From: Erigeron canadensis
Taxonomy: Eukaryota; Streptophyta; Magnoliopsida; Asterales; Asteraceae
Assembly (NCBI RefSeq): GCF_010389155.1
Contig: NC_057768.1
Location: 17,915,664-17,979,663 of the forward strand
Reading direction: 5' to 3'
DNA length: 64,000 nt
Each line of letters opens with the position of its first letter. Position 1 is the first letter of the stretch. Of this stretch, positions 55,292 to 64,000 are shown in pieces. Under the pieces are notes generated by a model. That model made no database searches, was not told the DNA's origin, and saw only the letters and a program-made list of their open reading frames with translations. Made by a program: the position numbers and the translations under genes.

Positions 55292-58200
55292 CTAATGATC
55301 TAAAACGAATATGCCCTCATCATCCGAGCGCGTACACTTAAAATCATCGTCTAGATCTACAAAAGACAGGTTCATATCTTGTGTAGCATCAAATTCAAAC
55401 ACATCATCAGTTTCACCATTATTATCTCCATACTTATGCATCCTATGTGGTGTGAAGCCAACAACAGACATGTTCCTATCTTGTTGGTCCTGAACATAAA
55501 AAACTTGACTTGCTTGACTAGGTAATATGAAGGGTTCAGACCGTTGACCTAGCCTATCAAAGTTAACCACTGTGAATCCTAAATCATCTTTTTTTACTCC
55601 ACGACTATCTACCCACTCACACATGAAAACAGGAACCGTAAATGTACGATAATCAAGATCCCATATTTCCAATATACGACCGAAGTATGTAACAGCACCG
55701 TACACCGGATTGGAGTCTTTTGCACTAGCAATCTGCATGGTATTTGCAACTACAGATACTCCACTACCTTGAGTGGTTTTAAATTCATCACGCTCTTTTG
55801 TATGGAATTGATACTCATTTACAACATACCTGGTATATTTACTAACAGCAAAATCAGGGTCCTTTGCCAACCAACGAACAGTATCACCGGTATTTTCCCC
55901 ATTAGCCAAACGCTTATCAACCTCGTTCTTAAACCAGTCAATAAACGTCCGACTATGTTGGCTCTGCAACCATGTATTATTTCGACTCGGGTTAAGATCC
56001 TTCAGTTCTGTCATATATATGCTGCTCTATGTATGGTTCAATGTCGGTAGTGTTTCCTAATACATAAAGATGAGCTTGATCAAGTAACTTAGAATCCACA
56101 ACACAGATGGTAGCCTACGATAAAGGTTTACCAGTGCAGTTTCTTTCATCAGCACGATCATGAGGATTGTCAATTGATTTCATGTTTTCCAAGTAATCTG
56201 AACAGAATTCTAATGCTTCCTCTGCCACATAACATTATGCCATGCAGCCCTCGGGTCGATAATGATTTCGTACATAACCTTTTAGTGTTTTCATGTACCT
56301 CTCAAACGGATACATCCACCTAAAGTGGACTGGGCCACATAACCTCACCTCTCTGACTAAATGCACCATCAAATGAATCATGATATCGAAAAACGAAGGC
56401 GGAAAATACTTCTCTAGTAAACACAATGTTACTACGATGTCAGTTTGCAGCTTGCCTAGCTTACTAACATCAACTACTTTACTACATAGCTCGTTGAAGA
56501 AATGACACAAGCTTATAATAGTCTTCCTAACTTTCACTTCTAACACCCCCTTTATTGCAAAAGGAAGAATTTGTTGCATTATTACGTGACAGTCGTTGGA
56601 CTTCAATCCATTCATCTTCGAATTATCATCGGACACAAGATTCTTGAAATTGGAGTAATACCCATCAGGCACCTTTATGTTGGACAGCGTGTCATAAAAC
56701 ATGCGTTTCTCCGCGCTATTTAATGTGTATATCGCAGACGGCAGATAATGACCCTTCCCTTTTGGTTGACTTATTAACTCAGGCTTAATCCCTAACTCCT
56801 CCAGATCTTGTCTTGCCTTTAAACCATCCTTCGTCTTGCCTTGCAAATTCAGTAGCATCCCATAAATACTCTCACATACATTCTTTTCTATATGCATAAC
56901 ATCTAACTGATGACGAACAAGCAATTTTTGGCCTTCTCTGCTGACGTGGCATTTTCTTCTTTGATTTTTTATTCTTCAACGCCCTCCAGATCACTTCCTT
57001 CTTTGCCTTTTTCTTCTTCCCCCATTTAGTCGTAAACCCTTCCAGATAGTCGTAAACTTCTTCACCCGATCTCGGTTTTTTCATCACACCGCTCTCTTGT
57101 TCATTATTGAAATCTTTTTTTCTTTTGCGAAAAGGATGTGTAAGTGGGAGGAATCTTCTATGCCCGAGGAAACATACTTTTTTGGATTTTGGCAACCACT
57201 GTGAGTAAGTATCCTCTGAGCATACTGGACACGCGTTATAACCTTTGCTAACACACCCCGACAGGTCACCATACGCGGGAAAGTCATTTATAGTCCAAAG
57301 TAAGACTGCTTTTAGATTGAAGAACTGTTTCTTATAAGCATCATACGTCTTAACACCAGGTTCCCACAACTGTTTCTGATCTGCTATTAGTGGTGCCAAG
57401 TAGACATCAATACTGTTACCAGGTTGCCTTGGACCTGATATCAGTAGAGTCAACATCATGAACTTTCTTGACATACACAAATAAGAAGGCAGATTGTACG
57501 TTGCTAGGGTAACCGACCAACAACTATACTTTGCACTTAATGACTTATGAGGGTTTATACCATCCGCAGACAAGGTTAATCTCAGATTCCTGTCTTCCTT
57601 TCCAAATTCTTTCCACTTGTCGTCAACAAGCTTCCAAGATGGGGAATCACAAGGATGTCTTAGCTTGCCATCACTGACCTGACCTTGCGCGTGCCAAGTT
57701 AGGTCATGTGCGGTTTCTGGTGACGAGAACATTCTTCTAAATCTAGGAATGGGCGGGAAATACCAAACAACTTTTCTCGGCACTGTCTTGATATTCTCCT
57801 TCCACCGAGAAGTGCCACAAGTTGGACATTGAGAAGCATCCTTGTGCTCATCCCAGAACAAGACACAATCATTCTCACAGGCATGATACTTAATGTATTC
57901 TATGCTTATTCCTTTTAGCAACTTCTTGGCCTCATATATCGACTTAGGCATTGTATTATTTGAAGGCAAAACATCATTTAGCTCACCCAATAAAACATCA
58001 AAGCTTGTATCAGACCAGCCAAATTGACCCTTCAAAACTTGGAATTTCAGCAAACCATTTAGTGCATTATACTCAGACCCTTCATACAGTGGCTTGTCGC
58101 ATTCTTCGAGAAGTGACTTCAATAAGCTAGGTTCATTCTCTGCATATGTGAAGGCCTCATGTAGCATCTGCTTTGTGTAATCGAACTCGGGAGGTATAGA

Positions 58201-58461
58201 CTCATTAGGGCATGGAGTTTCATCCTTAGATGAATTTTCTCCGTGGAAGGACCAAAAACTATAATTCTCATCGAAACCGTGTTTAAACAGGTGATACCGC
58301 ACGTTGGAGATGGAAGTGTGACACAAATTGATACAATTTACACAAGGACACGGAATGGCGTCGGAATTTGGGTTATTGAATTGTGCAAACTCTAAAAAGG
58401 CATTCACACCTTCCTCGTATGCGATTGATAATCTATCGGACAAAATCCAAGATTTATCCAT
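55292..58461 (-). pseudogene. CACTA TNP2-type transposase, frameshifts and stops
   Basis: TNP2 proteins cut and move CACTA elements. From ATG 58461 a 529-codon frame holds the transposase-associated N-terminal domain (MDKSWILSDRLS, CPCVNCIN, RYHLFKHGF) and the Transposase_21 core (LTLSADGINPHKSLS, YLAPLIADQKQLWEPGVKTYD, YGDLSGCVSKGYNACPVC). A shift near 56930 leads to 56235-56924 (HQLDVMHIEKNVC, DUF4218-type PPSFFDIMIHLMVHLVRE, RYMKTLKGYVRNHYRPEG). TAA at about 56234 and TAG at about 56112 interrupt it. The last segment, 55292-56014, is DUF4216-like (FGRILEIWDLDYRTFTVPVF, VNFDRLGQRSEPFILPSQ). Domain order and length match an intact TNP2 of about 1,050 residues, so decay is recent. Confidence 0.92.
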
Positions 58462-58479
58462 AACCTAAAACAGGAAAAG

Positions 58480-59530
58480 ATAACTACCTAGTAAAACAGA
58501 ACCTAGTAAACTATACATGTTAAAACAGAAAAAGATAGATGCTAAAACATGTTTAAGATTTTGGCTCCCCTTCAAAGAAGAGTGTCACATACATCAAGTT
58601 GTCTTGATTGCGAAAGCCCAAAACACCAGCTTAAACAAATTATCACATAAACACATAGATGCTGATCTGGAATTTCCAGCAGCTTAGCACAAAACTAGTC
58701 AGCACAAACCTAGTCAACACATACATGTTATATTGCTGGTGATACCAGCTTAAAACAAGAACACCAGCTTAAAACTATACAAATCATTATTTAACTACAT
58801 TACTACCCTAAAAATGATAAAACTACATTATTTACATTTTCACAAACACCTTAAAACAAGAACACATTAAACATATACAAATCAATAAAACAGAAAACAT
58901 TAAAACAAAAAGCATATTGCTAAATTAGGGCAATAATTACTAAATTACTACCTTAAAACTATACAAACAACAAATTGTAAATAAAAAAAAAACACCAGTA
59001 AAATATTTACATTTTCACAAACATTTGGTGTGCTACATTAAACAAGAACAAAAAACATATTAAATTGTAAATATAAAACTGCTACATTAAAAATCAATAA
59101 ACAAAAAACATTAAAACAGAAAGCATACCAATTAGGGTTTTGAAATTAGGGTAAACTGATGGGTTTTGAAATTAGGGCAAACTGATGGGTTTTGAGTGAT
59201 GAGAAAATTAGGGTTTGATGGGCGGGAGTGTTTTGAGAGGGGTTTGATGTCGAGTGAAGGTTTTGAGATGGGAGAATTTAGGGCGGGATTTGATTGGGAA
59301 ATTTAGGGGGGAAGATTTGAGAGGGGTTTGATGTCAAGGGGTTTGAAGATTTAAGAGGGGTTTGATGGCGGGATTTGATTGAGAATTTAGGGCGGAGGGT
59401 TTGAATTTTGGATGAAAATGGCTGTGAAAATAACAAAGGAAGATGAAAAATATGGCGGATAGTTTTCAAAGAGATTTGTAAAAAAACACAAGTAAAATGC
59501 ATAGGGAATCGTGCCAAAAAAAACGATGAC
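58480..59530. other. CACTA 5' leader and G-rich repeat region
   Basis: An AT-rich leader upstream of TNP2 (58480-59120), then a run of degenerate GGGGTTTGATG and AATTTAGGGCGGG words at 59130-59410, C-rich on the coding strand. The ORF at 59278-59517 runs through this repeat and is not supported. Confidence 0.5.
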
Positions 59531-59740
59531 TCCTATTTAGGACTGAGCAAAACGAGCGTCATCTAGAAACCTATATGTTTACAGATTATGACCCATATGT
59601 TATGACGCTTCTGAAAACGCGTCATTCTGAACAATAAATTTACTCGTTATGACCCTTTTTTTAGGACGCCTCACTTTGCGCGTCATCTATTAGCGTGGGT
59701 CATAAAATGCGGGTCAAGGATAGCCCTGTTTCTAGTAGTG
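59530..59740 (-). repeat. CACTA terminal and subterminal repeats
   Basis: The terminal CACTACTAGAAAC is at 59728-59740, complement strand. The subterminal word GCGTCAT, or its complement ATGACGC, occurs about five times. Such repeats bind the element's own accessory protein in the maize En/Spm system. Confidence 0.75.
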
Positions 59741-59758
59741 TGGGTCCAAAAGAGGAGC

Positions 59759-60070
59759 TCGTGGCGCGAGGCATGAAAATAGCGGTGCTAGTTTCGGGGT
59801 CACAAGGTCAGAACATTTTGCTTGCAAACCTCGCGGCGCGAGGAAAGACATAGCGGCGCGACTGGGCCCAAACCAGTATCTCGTGGCGCGAGATGAGGAG
59901 TCGCGACGCTAGTTTTGGGGTTTAAGGATCAGAAGTTTTGGCTCAGAAGATCGTGGCGTGAGGCAGGGTCCTAGCGGCGTGACTGGGACATGAACAGAAA
60001 CCTCGCGGCGCGAGCCGCTCATCTAGCGGCGCGAGTCGTCCAGGTAAGTCTCCTTTTCCTTACTATAAAA
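59759..60070 (+). promoter_or_regulatory. GC-rich paired-motif array with TATA box ahead of ORF1
   Basis: Ten copies of the same 12-bp word start at 59759, 59780, 59831, 59851, 59881, 59901, 59951, 59972, 60003 and 60024. Pairs are 20-21 bp apart, with a 122-bp higher-order period. The first copy of each pair reads TCGYGGCGYGAG and most second copies read TAGCGGYGYKA. TATAAAA at 60064-60070 follows about 29 bp after the last copy, then a CT-rich leader. A further pair is at 60601 and 60622. Confidence 0.75.
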
Positions 60071-60281
60071 AAAAAAGAGAGAGAAAAAGAAGATTAAAAT
60101 AAATTACCACAGGGTCCATTCGATTTTCTTACCCTCATTCTTTTACACCTTTCTTTTCTCTTTTCTCCAAAACAAACACACACACACACACGATCCAGTA
60201 CACACACACCTTAGGGTTTCTGATTTCTTCTTCTACTCTTCAAGATCTTCATTCCTTTTTTTCCATCCCATCATCATCATC

Positions 60282-62376
60282 ATGTCAAGAGTAAGTATTC
60301 TCATCTTTTTCTTTTTAATTTTCATTTCAATTAATTAGGGTTCTATCTATTTCTTTGATTTTCTTTTCATTGTTGTTGGTATATTGTATAGTATTGTTTA
60401 CATTGTTGTTTAATCCACTTAGAATTAACTAATTTTGTGATAATCTTTGAAACCCTAATTAGGGTTCTTAATAATTCAAATTAAGGGTTTTTAAGATTTA
60501 GTTAGTTTCAAGTCTTGTAATTCAAATTTGTTATTATATTGTTGTTTAAGAGTTAATTCCCACCAGAAAATCCAAAAAAATAAAAAGTATTCGAACAGAC
60601 TAGCGACGCGAGCTAGGGTGCTAGCGGCGCGAGGTCTGTTCTGTTTGTCCGTTTTCGTCGTTTCTTCGCCGTAGCTTTTCGTTACCGCTTCCAGGTTGTC
60701 TCCTTTTACTTATTTAGTATGTTTTTGGCTGTTTTTACAGAGACAACAGGGTGTTGAGAGGTATGAGGGCAACATTTGGCCCCGAGGTTATCAGTTCGAT
60801 TATGTGGATGAACGCTACAATGCCCCTTCTGAGAAACCAAGCAGCGTAATCAGGACATTGAGAACACCAACCCATCCTTGGCTTAAGTTCCCGAATACTT
60901 CAAAAGGGGAGCGGTAAGCCTACTTGAATAAGTTGTGTGAGATTCAAAACTTTGATTTGGTCTCCTCTAGGACCATAGATTGGCAAATGATTAGGGAAGC
61001 TGGTCTCATGGAGTACTTTGAACAAAGAATGTTAACTGAGTTTTGGTCTGAACCAAAGGAGGAGATGGTGCGGAACCGATGTGGAAGAGAATCTTTGAAT
61101 TGAGGAAAACAGTTGTTAAAGAGTGGTGCCAGGAGTTTTACTCTACACTTCAAGTACAAGACCTACCTATTGATGAGTTCTTAGAGGATCGGGTGATCCA
61201 CTTTCGGTTGGGGGGTAGGCAGCGCCACTGTACCGTTGTTGAGTTTGGATATCTATGTGGAATGTTCGAGGTTCCGGAAATTGAGGAAGGCTCGGTATAT
61301 CCGTTTGTAGACAGGAGTTCATTTCATACTTCTTCCTTTGATGATAACATGCCATTTGACGCTTATTGGTTTAGTATTTCGGGGAACGAAAAGTTTTATT
61401 CTGGGGTGAGTAAGGTGTCGGACATTCGGTCCAAGAGATTGAAGATTCTTTATAAGATGATCACCTACTCATTCTTCCATAGGGGAAATGCTACTGATAA
61501 GGTCAATGTTGATGATTTATGGTTGCTTAGACAGTTTGAGGAGCTCCCCACTTCTGGTTGGTTTTGTTGTGCTCCATATATTTTGGCTAGACACATGTAT
61601 AGGTGTAAGGAGCATAGGTATTTATGTGGTCATTTTGTAACCAAGATGGTGGAAAGGCTTGGTTGTGATACCCTCGAGGGTCGGTCGGAGGTTACGCTTA
61701 GAATGGAGACCACCCTTTTGGACATCAAGGAGATGAAAAAGGCAAAAGTGATAAGGACCACTAACCCGAGTGATTTACACTCAGATGGGGAGCAGGAGCC
61801 GCCTGCACAGAGACCGAGGATGGACTCGCCACCTAGGGAGTAGCAACCACCTCCTAACCTTTATCCTTCTTATGATTTTGCAGATTGGGGGACTAAGAGT
61901 GATCAGATATTGATGGAGCAGAGGCAGGTGCGAGATACTCAAGATAAGCTCGTTGATGGTACAAGGACGATGTGGAGCCAGGTGACCCGCTTGGGTTACC
62001 AGAACGAGTATTGGAAACCTTATATTGACCATATGATTCAGCCAAAGACTCCACCTCCACCACCGCCTACTAAGGACTTTAGTCCTCCTCCCATCTTCAT
62101 GCCTGCCAGCACTACTTTTGGGCCTTTCGTCCACACCCTAGTCAACCCACTCCGCAGCAGCAACCCGGTTGGGTGGGCCTGAGTTCGAGCATGGCAGGCA
62201 CTAGTGGGACAGCAGGGGACGCTCCGGATATTTCCCAGTTTGGCACATATAGACATACGAGTGGGGAGCGCTACTCGGGGCATGCTTTTGACTTTTACCG
62301 GGGTATCTTTGGTGAGCCAGCCGATCCTAATACTGGTGATGGTGTCCCTTCTTCTCATGACATGGAGGAGAATTGA
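60282..62376 (+). pseudogene. Athila ORF1-type protein gene, with intron, stops and frameshifts
   Basis: A 9-nt first exon (MSR, 60282-60290) ends at GTAAGT; the acceptor TTTTTACAG ends at 60740, and exon 2 starts RQQGVERYEGNIWP. The frame runs to about 61070 across a TAA at 60915-60917 (QNFDLVSSRTIDWQMIREAG), shifts near 61070, continues as KRIFELRKTVVKEWC, HFRLGGRQRHCTVVEFGYLCG, RGNATDKVNVDDLWLLRQ and KEHRYLCGHFVTKMVERLG to a TAG at 61841-61843, then a Pro-rich tail, and shifts again near 62170 to end at 62376. This matches the Arabidopsis ATHILA ORF-1 protein type, whose function is unknown. Position between promoter and polypurine tract, like an env-like gene, suggests a separate spliced mRNA. 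Confidence 0.78.
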
Positions 62377-62791
62377 TTCACTCTCTCCTTTCTATTTTCT
62401 ACAACTTATTAGACATTTGAACTTTAATTTCTTTCAATTTGGTTGTAATTCCGCCGTGTTGGCGATGAGACACTTGTTTGTTTGTTTCTTGTACTTTATT
62501 TTATTTTGAACTATGTTGTTGGATATTTGGTTTTTCTTTTTGTTGTTGGTGTTATCAGGGGATTGTTTCAAGTTAGCAAGCTGTTTTGTTTCGAGATTGC
62601 TTTTGGAATTTATGGAACAAACAAGCGGGCATGCTGCCCACTTAATTTTGGCAGTCAACGGTGCTATGGAAAATTCATGGTTTCACCCGGAGGTTTTTCA
62701 TTTCTTTTCCTTTCTACATTTTGCATTTTTCCCTTTTTCCCATTACTCGCCTTAGTTATCCATCCATTGAGGACAATGAACAACTTAAGTG
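62377..62791 (+). other. 3' untranslated part before the polypurine tract
   Basis: T-rich sequence with several overlapping short ORFs in both strands that show no conserved protein. It ends CATTGAGGACAATGAAC, typical of the Athila 3' region. Confidence 0.5.
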
Positions 62792-62803
62792 TGGGGAGGG
62801 GGA
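62792..62803 (+). promoter_or_regulatory. Polypurine tract of the Athila element
   Basis: TGGGGAGGGGGA is preceded by ACTTAAGTG, the usual context in Athila/Tat elements, and followed by TGGTAAATTGG as the LTR start. Confidence 0.8.
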
Positions 62804-64000
62804 TGGTAAATTGGAAAAAATGAAAATTTCTTTTGAAGTTTCCTTCCTTTATTAGCATTTTGGTTATGTTTTTAAATTTTTGAGGCTATAGGTTTTGTGC
62901 AAAGACGAAAAACGAAGTTAATATAAGATTTTGCTAATCTAGGATAGAACTTGAGATTGTTTACCTTTAGCTTTCCTTTTCTAGTGCTTGTGGCATTTCA
63001 TCATTCCAAGGGGGCTTGTTCTGAACTTCAATATAATCTAGGTTGCTTGCTAATTGTACCTTAATGATAAATCAAATGTGAATAATAGCTTCACTAGATG
63101 ATGTATTGGTAGGCACCGCTTGAGGTTTTCCATTTGAATTTTGCAAATTGTGTGCATAAAGTGCTTGAAATGTGTTTAAATATACTTGTGGTAATTTGAA
63201 TTAACATATAGTTTGCACATCGGATGTCCGGTCCTTAATTCTTATGTTATAGGTTGTAGCTCTAGTCATTATGTTGGGTCTTCATATCGGGGTGTCTGGG
63301 GTGCTTCAGCATCAAATGGGTGGCACATGCGGGAACACGCGCAAAACATTTTCAATAGTCTAATGCTAATGTGGGCTTTGAGATTTGAACAAGTAGGTCC
63401 TAGGGGTGACTTCGTCTTACCTAGCTCACCTAAAGCTTCCAACTTGGGGATGAGTTGTCCGAAAATTCGCTACACGGGTCTCATAGAAACTCACGGGTAT
63501 TAAATTATAAAACTTTTTGTTCTCGTATGTGTTAGTATTTAGAGCATGGCCTTTGGATATGCAACCCAACCTTGAGTTCTGGTGTATGTCTCTTAACGAT
63601 ACTCACGTATCCGTAGCGAACCGCTGGCCGGACGCTTAAAGTACACTTTCGTATGATCACCTAATATGTGGATAGAATGACAATTCTAGACCGTAGGAGT
63701 ATGTTTTGTCAAGAGACTCATAAGTATAACGTAATGAAAACCTTATGGAAAACCAATGGCGTGAGTGTTTAAGTGGACGAATATACCAATAGTCATTGTG
63801 GAATATTGCTTATGTTGCTAATAATAATTCTGATGCTTGCTAGTGGATTATAAGCTTAGTAAGAGCGAGCTTAAGGCAAATTGGAATGATAGAAATGTTA
63901 AAGAGGTGAACACAAGCATAGGAAGGATTCTAATTGTAACCGAAAGATGGTTTTGCTTTAGATTAGTAGAATTTTCTGATTTCGTCTAAAACTTGCTCAT
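62804..64000 (+). repeat. 3' LTR of the Athila element, cut by the window end
   Basis: It begins at TG after the polypurine tract and runs off the end. The part 63367-63500 is the module also seen at 1441-1575. No counterpart was seen near 43-45 kb, so the 5' LTR may lack its first part. The ORF at 63213-63503 is not supported. Confidence 0.6.

Larger units (their letters stand above)
49160..59740 (-). mobile_element. CACTA (En/Spm) transposon
   Basis: The right edge reads, on the minus strand, CACTACTAGAAACAGGGC, a classic CACTA terminal repeat, at 59740. Subterminal words GCGTCAT/ATGACGC are repeated at 59540-59700 and one GCGTGTCATAAC remains at about 49170. The left CACTA end itself is missing, cut at the junction with the gypsy RNase H. 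It carries a TNP2-type gene and a second multi-exon gene, both on the minus strand. Confidence 0.85.
43330..62803 (+). mobile_element. Athila-type Ty3-gypsy element split by a CACTA transposon
   Basis: Left part: 5' LTR region with promoter, tRNA-Asp-type primer site (44923-44940), gag, protease and part of RT, ending near 49160. Right part from 59741: promoter-like array, ORF1 and polypurine tract (62792-62803). RNase H and integrase are missing. That the two parts are one element is inferred from the shared motif array, orientation and family. Confidence 0.7.

Noticed and set aside
59278..59517. Pro/Ser-rich 79-codon minus ORF
   Set aside because: It is produced by translating the G-rich GGGGTTTGATG repeat of the CACTA subterminal region.
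62434..62858. Several overlapping ORFs on both strands near the Athila 3' end
   Set aside because: The sequence is T-rich non-coding before and around the polypurine tract; none continues the ORF1 frame.

Overview
The window is eudicot plant nuclear DNA, most likely from the daisy family (Asteraceae). It is AT-rich, with split genes using GT-AG introns, an intron-containing elongator tRNA-Met, and dense nested retrotransposons, Helitrons, MITEs and a CACTA element. The family guess rests on the style of the extra ORF next to the first copia fragment and on the Athila-type element; it is inference, not proof.

Layout. 1-6.9 kb: the 3' end of a Ty1-copia pol, a long non-coding stretch, then an accessory ORF with its own TATA box and leader intron. 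7.36-15.91 kb: a Ty3-gypsy element with matching LTRs, a tRNA-Met primer site, two accessory ORFs ahead of gag, and no pol. Inside its gag sits a second, internally deleted gypsy element (10.85-13.46 kb) in which a gag start is fused to an integrase/chromodomain end. 15.9-18.3 kb: a reversed LTR scrap and a 5'-truncated copia element whose 3' LTR lies in the last exon of a host gene.

18.3-33.2 kb is the host gene island, both genes on the minus strand. A MAP65/PRC1-type microtubule-bundling gene (11 exons, ATG at 23935) has an in-frame TGA in place of a conserved Trp at codon 21, and its tail is replaced by LTR sequence. A cyclin-J18-like gene (9 exons, ATG at 33154, stop at 25869) looks intact, with one GC-AG intron, an 18-nt micro-exon and a 4.5-kb last intron that holds a tRNA-Met gene on the other strand. 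Between the two genes is a TIR transposon carrying a piece of a 3-ketoacyl-CoA synthase gene.

33.4-43.3 kb is a nest of non-autonomous DNA transposons: two inverted copies of one MULE-type MITE, a 6.3-kb interval bounded by Harbinger-like ends, one Helitron on plus, two head-to-tail Helitrons on minus, a minisatellite, and SINE-like scraps.

43.3-64 kb is an Athila-type gypsy element (promoter, tRNA-Asp-type primer site, gag, protease, partial reverse transcriptase; later ORF1 and polypurine tract) split by a CACTA transposon (about 49.16-59.74 kb, minus). The CACTA carries a broken TNP2 transposase gene and a 14-exon gene joining a plant En/Spm transposase domain to a C48/Ulp1-like protease whose catalytic Cys is Tyr; a solo LTR sits in one of its exons.

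The strongest unexplained signal is a GC-rich 12-bp motif (consensus TAGCGGCGCGAG). It occurs in pairs 20-21 bp apart, with a higher-order period of 122 bp, and ends about 30 bp upstream of a TATA box at both ends of the Athila element (43.6 and 59.8-60.0 kb). Different short-motif arrays lie in the leaders of the copia accessory ORF (ACGAAYTTA) and of the deleted gypsy element (ACGATCTTG). All coordinates, splice sites and frames were worked out by eye; family names are from recognised motifs, with no database search.
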